NCBI GenBank assembly: GCA_903895005.1
Contig: CAITSH010000145.1
Coordinates: 1-21,070 of the forward strand
Reading direction: 5' to 3'
Source of the DNA: an uncultured Pseudomonadota bacterium
GTDB lineage: Bacteria > Pseudomonadota > Gammaproteobacteria > Burkholderiales > SG8-39
Length of the DNA: 21,070 nucleotides
Shown here piece after piece: positions 15,951-21,070 of the stretch. Under the pieces are notes generated by a model, which was not told the DNA's origin, searched no databases, and saw only the letters and a program-made list of their open reading frames with translations. Within the stretch, counting starts at the first letter, position 1; each line of letters starts with the position of its first letter. The translations under genes and the position numbers were made by a program.

Positions 15951-15977
15951 TTGTCGGCAGAGTCGGGGAAAACTTGA
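15951..15977 (-). promoter_or_regulatory. Sigma-28 (FliA)-type promoter for cyclase copy 2
   Basis: Read on the minus strand, TCAAGTTT (15977-15970), 11 bases, then GCCGACAA (15958-15951). This matches the sigma-28 consensus in 14 of 16 box positions with exact spacing. The -35 box is identical to that of copy 1. Six of the 11 spacer bases near the middle differ, while both boxes are kept, which suggests selection on the boxes. Confidence 0.75.
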
Positions 15978-15980
15978 GCG

Positions 15981-16021
15981 AAAAACCGGGACAGACACGG
16001 TTTTTCAGTTGCAAAACCGTG
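15981..16021. repeat. REP-like hairpin, copy B, with an alternative overlapping stem
   Basis: AAAAACCG (15981-15988) pairs with CGGTTTTT (15998-16005) around the loop GGACAGACA, the same loop core as the element at 14799. In addition CACGGTTTT (15996-16004) can pair with AAAACCGTG (16013-16021), so two mutually exclusive hairpins share the middle arm. It lies outside the promoter of cyclase copy 2 and upstream of the pilin-like gene. Confidence 0.55.
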
Positions 16022-16082
16022 ATTCCCCTCCGCCCCCCTGGTCCAAATGGAGCAGGCGCGCCAGGCAAAGGGTAATACGGCT

Positions 16083-16119
16083 CACCTATAGTCTTAGGTG
16101 CAAAAACCTCCTGGGAGGG
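16083..16119 (+). other. Two small hairpins upstream of the pilin-like gene
   Basis: CACCTA/TAGGTG with a 6-base loop (16083-16100) is followed by CCTCC-TG-GGAGG (16108-16119). The second could hide the purine-rich GGGAGGGAGG that would otherwise serve as a ribosome site for an upstream, non-ATG start of the pilin-like frame. No known riboswitch class was recognised in this stretch. Confidence 0.3.
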
Positions 16120-16161
16120 AGGATTGTTTACCGCGTAGCGGTGCCGTGTGGGGACGCCAGC

Positions 16162-16656
16162 ATGGTTGTGACAAGGATGCCGCGCCGTCGGGATACGGTG
16201 TCGCGTGGATTTACGCTTATCGAATTGGTGGTCGTGGTGGTGATTCTCGGCCTGCTCGGCGCGATCGCCACGCCGCGCATGATGAACCTGTGGAGTTCGG
16301 CACGGGTTTCGGTCATCAATACCGCGCGGGGCAGTGTGCTCTCGGCCGCGACCCTGGCGCGCACCACTTCCCTGATGCAAACCGGTGGTCCCTCAACCTC
16401 GGTTGACATGGCGGGAGTCCTGATCACGATGAGCCGGTACTACCCCACAGCCAACACCAGCGGCATCGTTGCCGCCGCCGGACTCGACGTACCCCAGTTC
16501 AGCGTCATACCGGGCACCATCGTTCACCCGCCGAACACCGTAATCATCCGGGTCGCGGGCGCATCCAACCCGTCCGGATGCTCGTTTTACTACAGCAGTC
16601 CCTTTGTACTCGGCAATCCCCCCGTTGTTTCAGCCATAAGCAGCGCCGGTTGCTGA
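16162..16656 (+). CDS. Type IV pilin-like / pseudopilin protein
   Basis: 164 residues from the ATG at 16162 (GGGGA about 9 bases upstream); the frame is open further upstream, so the start is not certain. The prepilin signature is clear: a basic leader (MPRRRDTVSR), cleavage expected after Gly16, then FTLIELVVVVVILGLLGAI with Glu at position +5 (residue 21). Cleavage and methylation by PilD-type peptidase are expected, followed by assembly into a type IV pilus or type II secretion pseudopilus. Two cysteines near the end (140, 164) could close a C-terminal disulphide loop as in pilins. No other pilus genes are in the window, so it is an orphan here. It is followed by the PEP-CTERM gene after 39 bases. 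Confidence 0.88.
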   Translation: MVVTRMPRRRDTVSRGFTLIELVVVVVILGLLGAIATPRMMNLWSSARVSVINTARGSVLSAATLARTTSLMQTGGPSTSVDMAGVLITMSRYYPTANTSGIVAAAGLDVPQFSVIPGTIVHPPNTVIIRVAGASNPSGCSFYYSSPFVLGNPPVVSAISSAGC

Positions 16657-16695
16657 CCGGCGCCGTTCGACAGACATTTGCAAAGGAAGCAGACC

Positions 16696-17283
16696 ATGTT
16701 AAAAAACGTCATCAGTTCGCTGGGCCTGTCGCTGCTGCTGGCACCGGCCGCAGCGGACACCCTGACCTTTGAGGACCGGCCGGTGGACCTTACGCTGCTG
16801 GGCAGCTATCAGGGGTTCAACTGGAACAGCGCGGGCGCGGGGTACACCGCCGACTGGAACTACGGCTTTCCGGACACCGGACTGCAGTATGGCGCGGTCT
16901 CCGGATCAAAGATCCTGGTCAGTGCCGATACGCTGTCCATCACACTCGGCTCACCGGGCAGCTTTGACCTCGCCGGCGCCTGGTTCACGGCAGCGTATGA
17001 CTGGGTGCCGCAAAGCCTGTCCTTTATCGGCAAGTCCGCGGGCAACACGCTCTACACCTTGTCGGCGCAGACTTTGAGCGCGTCGGCGGCGAGTTACGTC
17101 ACCCTGGGCTGGAGCGGCATTGACGAATTTGTGGTCGTCAACGAAGCGCCGGAATGGTCCTGGGTCATGGACAACATGGACTACAGCATTTCGGCCTCGC
17201 CCATACCCGAACCCGCGACCTGGGGCTTGTTGCTTGCCGGTCTGGGCCTGTTGCGCCTCGCTTCATCGCGCCGCCGCACCTGA
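16696..17283 (+). CDS. PEP-CTERM sorting-domain exported protein
   Basis: 195 residues from the ATG at 16696 (AAGGAAG ribosome site); an upstream in-frame TTG at 16678 is less likely. An N-terminal signal peptide ends near APAAA (residues 16-20). The C-terminus has the full sorting signal: PIPEPATWG (169-177), a hydrophobic span, then the basic end SSRRRT. Such proteins are exported, cleaved by an exosortase (EpsH/XrtA type, not in this window) and usually placed in the extracellular matrix. The central region is rich in Gly, Ser, Trp and Tyr and beta-strand-like, with no recognised enzyme motif. It is probably co-transcribed with the pilin-like gene. Confidence 0.93.
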   Translation: MLKNVISSLGLSLLLAPAAADTLTFEDRPVDLTLLGSYQGFNWNSAGAGYTADWNYGFPDTGLQYGAVSGSKILVSADTLSITLGSPGSFDLAGAWFTAAYDWVPQSLSFIGKSAGNTLYTLSAQTLSASAASYVTLGWSGIDEFVVVNEAPEWSWVMDNMDYSISASPIPEPATWGLLLAGLGLLRLASSRRRT

Positions 17284-17301
17284 AACACCGGCGGACTCAA
17301 G

Positions 17302-17337
17302 CGCCCCGTTAGGGCGACTGAAGCCTGCGGCTGCAGG
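17302..17337. terminator. Candidate stem-loops between convergent genes
   Basis: Two adjacent hairpins fill the 62-base convergent gap: CGCCC/GGGCG (17302-17316, loop CGTTA) and CCTGC/GCAGG (17324-17337, loop GGCT). Neither has a T-run, so they would be weak or Rho-assisted terminators for the PEP-CTERM gene and the TRAP/XRE operon. Confidence 0.35.
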
Positions 17338-17345
17338 GCGCCGGC

Positions 17346-17987
17346 TCAGCGTTTCCTTTTTGCGGGGGCTGCAGCGCGCGCGGCGCGCTTGGGCGCAGGC
17401 GCAGGGCCCTCGCCGGAGAACTGCACCATCATGAAGCCGGGCGGACTGCGCGCGATCAGCAGCTTCGCCGGCTCATTGCCGATATTGTGGATGGCGTGCG
17501 GGATGGTGCCGTCCCAGTGAAAGCTGTCGCCCTCTGCGGCCTCGAAGCTGTGATCACCCTGCTCGGCACGGATGCGGCCGGCAAGCATCAGGAACACCTC
17601 CTCACCCTCATGCCCCTGGTCCTGCTTGCTCGAGTTGTAGCCCTCGGGGATCTCCAGGATGACCATCTCAACCTTGCGGTTGGGCGCCGACAGCATGGTC
17701 AGGCGCATCGGCTGGCCGGTGACCGAATCGGGCGGCCCGAAGGTGATGACCGGACGCTCCTTTTTGCGGATGACATGCGCAGCCAGGCCGTCGTCGGCAA
17801 AAAAATACGTCACCGGCACGTTCAGCGCCGCGGCCAGCTTATGCACCGTTTGCAGCGAGGGCGAAGCCTTGCCGGTCTCGATCTGGCTGAGGTAGGGCCG
17901 CGACAGGCCGGTGGTGGCAACGAGCTCGTCGAGCACCAGGTTGCGTGACAGGCGCAGCTTGCGCAGGCGCTTGCCGAAACTCAGCAT
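17346..17987 (-). CDS. XRE-family regulator with C-terminal cupin sensor domain
   Basis: 213 residues. A helix-turn-helix of the XRE type lies at about 5-60 (GLSRPYLSQIETGKASPSLQ), followed by a cupin barrel at about 90-180 with HEGEEVFLMLAGRI and GDSFHWDGTIPHAIHN, the usual two cupin motifs with candidate metal-binding His/Glu. The tail (about 195-213) is Lys/Arg/Ala-rich and may add DNA affinity. Regulators of this build bind a small molecule in the cupin and control nearby transport or catabolic genes. It starts only 7 bases after the dctM stop, so it is likely the last gene of the TRAP operon and may regulate it. No operator was identified. Confidence 0.93.
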   Translation of the reverse strand: MLSFGKRLRKLRLSRNLVLDELVATTGLSRPYLSQIETGKASPSLQTVHKLAAALNVPVTYFFADDGLAAHVIRKKERPVITFGPPDSVTGQPMRLTMLSAPNRKVEMVILEIPEGYNSSKQDQGHEGEEVFLMLAGRIRAEQGDHSFEAAEGDSFHWDGTIPHAIHNIGNEPAKLLIARSPPGFMMVQFSGEGPAPAPKRAARAAAPAKRKR

Positions 17988-17994
17988 TGCGGCA

Positions 17995-19269
17995 TCAGCT
18001 GAGCAGCCGCGGCAACCACAGCGACAACTGTGGAATATAGGTCACCACCATCAGCGCGCCTATGCTGGCGATGATGAAAGGCACCAATCCGCGGTACATG
18101 CTGGCGAGCGGTGTCTTGAACACCGCCTGCCCGACGAAAATGTCGATGCCAAACGGCGGCGTGAAGGTACCTATGCTGAGATTCATCACCACGATGACGC
18201 CGAAATGGATGGGGTCTATTCCTGCCGCCTTGGCGATGGGCATCAGCAGCGGTGTCAGCACCAAGATCGCCGAGGCGGTATCAAGCACGCAGCCGACGAA
18301 AAGCAGCAGCAAGTTGATCGTGAGAAGCACAGCCCAGGGTGATAGTCCCAGTCCGTTTATATAGTCGGTCGCAGCCAGCGCATAACCGCTAACCGTCAGC
18401 AGCCACGAATACACCCCGGCAACGGCGACGATAGCGAAAATCTGCGCCGTCAGGTACATCGAACGCGCGGCCGCATCAAACACCCCGGCCAGGGTGACCT
18501 CGCCATAGACCAGCGTGGCAACGAAAATGGCGTAGACGCCGGCGACCCCCGCGGCTTCCGTCGGCGAGAACAGACCGGTGTAAATGCCACCGAGAATCAG
18601 CACCGGCGCGCCGATGGCCCACAAGCCCTCGCGTACAGAGGACAGCAGTTCGGACAGGCGGAATGGCGTGCCGCTTTTTTCGCCCTTGCGCAGTACGTAG
18701 CCGTAAATATAGGCACCGAAAAATGCCGCCATCACCAGCCCGGGAATGATCCCGGCGGCGAACAGCCGGACGATGGACGTATCGGACGCGATACCGAACA
18801 GAATAAAACCGATCGACGGCGGAATCAGGTTGGCGATGGCACCGGCCGAAACAAAAATGCTGCTGGAGAATTTTTCATCGTATCCGGCCTGGCGCAGCCG
18901 TCCGTACATCACCGAGCCGACCGCTGCGGTGGTCGCCGCGGTTGACCCGGAAATCGCGCCGAAGAGCGTTGCCGCACCCAACGACGAGAGCGGCAGGCTG
19001 CCGCGCGCGCCACCGATCAGCGCGGTGACGATGCGCACCAGGCTTTTCGAGACGCTCCCTTTGCCCATCAGGTCACCGGCGAAGATGAAGAACGGCACCG
19101 CCAGCAGCGCATACTTGTCGATGCTGCTGAACATCACCTGGTGAATGGCCGTGGTCGGGATGTCACCCGAGAGCAGCAGTGCCGTCGCTGAAGTGGCAAA
19201 CAGGATCAGGAAAAACGGCACGCCGAGCACCAGCAACGTGATCGGCATCAATACCAGCAGCCAGCCCAT
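17995..19269 (-). CDS. dctM: TRAP transporter large permease subunit (DctM)
   Basis: A 424-residue, very hydrophobic protein with about a dozen membrane segments, the normal length for DctM. It shows the family features: an N-terminal GVPFFLILFATSA-like segment, FIFAGDLMGKG, the conserved LFGAISGSTAATTAAVGS loop, and GIDPIHFGVIVVMNLSIG near the C-terminus. This is the channel-forming inner-membrane subunit that takes substrate from the periplasmic DctP protein using a sodium gradient. The ribosome site AGGAA overlaps the end of dctQ, and the start is 10 bases after its stop. The substrate is not known. Confidence 0.96.
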   Translation of the reverse strand: MGWLLVLMPITLLVLGVPFFLILFATSATALLLSGDIPTTAIHQVMFSSIDKYALLAVPFFIFAGDLMGKGSVSKSLVRIVTALIGGARGSLPLSSLGAATLFGAISGSTAATTAAVGSVMYGRLRQAGYDEKFSSSIFVSAGAIANLIPPSIGFILFGIASDTSIVRLFAAGIIPGLVMAAFFGAYIYGYVLRKGEKSGTPFRLSELLSSVREGLWAIGAPVLILGGIYTGLFSPTEAAGVAGVYAIFVATLVYGEVTLAGVFDAAARSMYLTAQIFAIVAVAGVYSWLLTVSGYALAATDYINGLGLSPWAVLLTINLLLLFVGCVLDTASAILVLTPLLMPIAKAAGIDPIHFGVIVVMNLSIGTFTPPFGIDIFVGQAVFKTPLASMYRGLVPFIIASIGALMVVTYIPQLSLWLPRLLS

Positions 19270-19279
19270 GGACGGGTTC

Positions 19280-19783
19280 CTAGAATTTTCCGGTCAGGTA
19301 TGACCGGATGCGGACAAGCACAGCGAGCAGCATCAGCACAAAACCGACCAGCAGTGCCGCATGCGGGACAGCCTTAGGAATGCTGGCGGCCACGCTCACC
19401 TGACCGGCCTGATAGAACAGGGTGACGACCTTCCAGGACTGGCTGATGGCAAAGCCGCAGCACAACAGCAGCACCACCAGCATGCAGGCGTTGATGATGG
19501 TCTTCCACGGATCATCCATGCCGGAGGAAAACAGATCCATGTTGAGGTGGTCGCCATTGAAGGCCACCGCCGCAACACCGATGAAGACACCCCAGATCAT
19601 CAGGTAAACGAGCACTTCCTCGGCCCAGAACAGGGAGTAGCCGAAAGCGTAGCGGCCAATGACGTTGGCGAGATTGATCGCCAGGCCGATCAGCAGCGCA
19701 CTGCCCATGATCCAGCGCGGCAGCGCGACGAACAGGATATTGGAGGCCGTGCCCGGTGCGCGAAGCGGCTTGCCGGCGCTCAT
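19280..19783 (-). CDS. dctQ: TRAP transporter small permease subunit (DctQ)
   Basis: 167 residues with four predicted membrane segments. It contains the conserved DctQ features RYAFGYSLFWAEEVLVYLMIWGVFIG and a GDHLNMDLF segment. It pairs with DctM to form the membrane part of the TRAP transporter. A GGAG ribosome site precedes the ATG. It lies 31 bases after dctP and 10 bases before dctM. Confidence 0.95.
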   Translation of the reverse strand: MSAGKPLRAPGTASNILFVALPRWIMGSALLIGLAINLANVIGRYAFGYSLFWAEEVLVYLMIWGVFIGVAAVAFNGDHLNMDLFSSGMDDPWKTIINACMLVVLLLCCGFAISQSWKVVTLFYQAGQVSVAASIPKAVPHAALLVGFVLMLLAVLVRIRSYLTGKF

Positions 19784-19814
19784 GCGCCGGCTCCGTCATG
19801 AAAATAGTGCGGCA

Positions 19815-20840
19815 TCAGTATTTTGCAGCGACCGCGCGCATGTTCTTGTAAAAGGCGTTGACCGCCGGATTGTCCTTGGTCGCCTCTTCGCCCACACCGC
19901 CCATCAACTGCCCGAGGCGCGCGAGGTCGGCCGGGGGAAGGGTGACAAACTCACCGCCCGCCTCGGTCCAGCGCTTGCGCATGGCATCGTCGAGCGTGCG
20001 TGATTGCGCCATCATTTTGGGCTGCATTTTTGCCGCTTCGTCGATGACCATTTCGCGCAGGTCGGCCGGAAGCTTGTTGAGCCACGCGCGGCTTAGCGCG
20101 GCGACCGAAACAATCATCGTGTCGTTGACCTGCGTAAGCGTCTTGCTGATCTCATTAAACTTGAGGTTTACATAGACCGGCGTGACACTCATGGTTCCGT
20201 CGATCACGCCCTGCTGCAGCCCCGGAATGACCTCGGCAAGATCCATGGGCACGGCCGAGGCGCCGAGCTGGCGCATTTTTGCGCGCTCCGCCGCGGTGGC
20301 GTTGACGCGTAACTTCTTGCCCTTGAAATCGTCGATCTTGCGGATCGGCGTCTTGCCGAAGTAATGTGAAAACCCGAACGTGAACACCGAAGCGATCTGG
20401 ATCCCCTTGTCCGAACCCATCGCCAGGATTTCCTTGTTAAGCACCGGGTCGAGCATCACCTTCTCGGCCTGCTGCGCATCCTTAAACAGCAGCGGGATGC
20501 TGAACACGCCGAAACGCGGGTCGACACCGGAGAAAAAGTCGGTCGGCGTGACGAAGGCCTCGATGGTTCCCAGTTGCAGCCCCTCGATCTGGCTGGCGAT
20601 GGTACCCAACTGGCCGCGCGGAAACACCTTTACCTCAATGCGCCCCTTGCTGCGCGCCTCGATTGCCTCCTTGAACGACGTGCCCCAAAAATGCTGGATA
20701 TCGTTCATCGTTGCCATGCTCACCTTCATGGTGAACTGCGGCGCCGGGGCCTGGGCGTGTGCCGGTAACGTTACCGCGGCGCCAAATGCCAATGCGAGCG
20801 CCGCGAGACCGTGCGAGCACACTGTTCTGAAGTTCTTCAT
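19815..20840 (-). CDS. dctP: TRAP transporter periplasmic solute-binding protein (DctP)
   Basis: 341 residues with a signal peptide to about residue 29 (ends LPAHAQA). The mature part has the DctP pattern: KGRIEVKVFPRGQLG, an IEAF..TDFFSG segment, and FKGKKLRVNATAAE, where the Arg of LRV normally holds the carboxylate of the ligand. This suggests an organic acid substrate, whose identity cannot be read. The ATG has a strong GGAGGAG ribosome site, and as first gene of the operon it should carry the main promoter upstream, in 20841-20918. Confidence 0.96.
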   Translation of the reverse strand: MKNFRTVCSHGLAALALAFGAAVTLPAHAQAPAPQFTMKVSMATMNDIQHFWGTSFKEAIEARSKGRIEVKVFPRGQLGTIASQIEGLQLGTIEAFVTPTDFFSGVDPRFGVFSIPLLFKDAQQAEKVMLDPVLNKEILAMGSDKGIQIASVFTFGFSHYFGKTPIRKIDDFKGKKLRVNATAAERAKMRQLGASAVPMDLAEVIPGLQQGVIDGTMSVTPVYVNLKFNEISKTLTQVNDTMIVSVAALSRAWLNKLPADLREMVIDEAAKMQPKMMAQSRTLDDAMRKRWTEAGGEFVTLPPADLARLGQLMGGVGEEATKDNPAVNAFYKNMRAVAAKY

Positions 20841-20918
20841 TTGAATCTCCTCCTGCCGGTGAATTTGAGGGTGCCGGTGTCCGGCCCCGTTTTTTAATTT
20901 CGCAGTTTTACAACGGTG

Positions 20919-21017
20919 CTACCAGACCAGATCGCCCTCTCGTATCAACATCAGGGCGTTCTTGTTTTCGGTGAAGGGCGCATGCGGCAGCCGAGGACTG
21001 AAGGACTCACGATCTGG
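20919..21017 (-). pseudogene. Possible C-terminal gene remnant
   Basis: A 32-codon minus-strand frame bounded by in-frame stops (TAG at 20919-20921 and at 21018-21020). It has no credible start, yet it translates to a natural-looking C-terminal peptide containing LPHAPFTENKNALML and ending REGDLVW. It may be the tail of a decayed or frameshifted gene upstream of dctP. The family was not recognised and chance is possible. Nothing else is seen in 20841-21070. Confidence 0.25.
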
Positions 21018-21070
21018 CTAAATCAGAAGAGAGAGAGTCGCCTGTGTGAGGCTTCTAGTGTGGATGTAGG

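Larger units (their letters stand above)
14288..15978. repeat. Tandem duplication, unit 2
   Basis: Second copy of the block at 12568-14253: amidohydrolase remnant, convergent PAS-GGDEF gene, leader and sigma-28-like promoter in the same order and orientation. The left edge is near 14288, where similarity to the parent begins (CCCGAGCGAGCAGGCGTCC against CCCGACCGAGCAAGCATCC). The right edge is just past the promoter. Confidence 0.85.

Noticed and set aside
15981..16119. c-di-GMP riboswitch upstream of the pilin-like gene
   Set aside because: The conserved core segments of known c-di-GMP riboswitch classes were not recognised; only generic hairpins are present.

Overview
The window looks like a chromosomal segment of a motile, GC-rich betaproteobacterium. 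This is inferred from gene content and codon use: a cheY-cheA-cheW cluster with chemoreceptors, a PEP-CTERM exported protein, a dicarboxylate-type TRAP transporter and a di-haem peroxidase. No rRNA, tRNA, CRISPR array or transposase gene was seen. The genus cannot be fixed from the sequence.

Layout. (1) 1-5737, minus strand: a chemotaxis operon read as membrane-anchored MCP-like protein, cheY, cheA, cheW, then a soluble multi-PAS chemoreceptor that runs off the left edge. (2) 5738-6653: a gene-poor stretch with one plausible small membrane protein. (3) 6654-10547, minus: a tightly packed operon of amidohydrolase, YtkA/FixH-like periplasmic protein and MauG/CcpA-type di-haem peroxidase (both junctions are ATGA overlaps), followed by a cytochrome P450. 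(4) 10613-11915, plus: a 47-residue membrane protein, an exported protein made almost wholly of heptad repeats, an intrinsic terminator, and a histidine-phosphatase-family enzyme. (5) 12063-15978: a tandem duplication. An ACMSD-like amidohydrolase converges on a PAS-GGDEF diguanylate cyclase, and the pair is repeated. In the second copy the amidohydrolase is 5'-truncated and carries a TGA; the cyclase looks intact. (6) 16162-17283, plus: an orphan type IV pilin-like protein and a PEP-CTERM protein. (7) 17346-20840, minus: a TRAP transporter operon (dctP-dctQ-dctM) ending in an XRE-cupin regulator.

The most notable observation is that both diguanylate cyclases are preceded, at nearly the same distance from homologous start positions (153 and 155 bases), by matching sigma-28 (FliA)-type promoters: TCAAGTTT-N11-GCCGATTC and TCAAGTTT-N11-GCCGACAA. 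This would place a duplicated pair of c-di-GMP synthases in the late flagellar regulon, about 7 kb from the chemotaxis operon. The promoter boxes and the cyclase domain survived duplication while the neighbouring amidohydrolase copy was broken.

Other points: the MCP-like protein carries a CheZ-like D-x-x-x-Q motif and an acidic, Phe-terminated tail, and no cheZ is visible in the window. The amidohydrolase fragment differs from its parent mostly at synonymous sites although it has lost its presumed catalytic histidine. An 18-bp perfect palindrome sits across two overlapping convergent gene ends and makes both proteins end in the same six residues.
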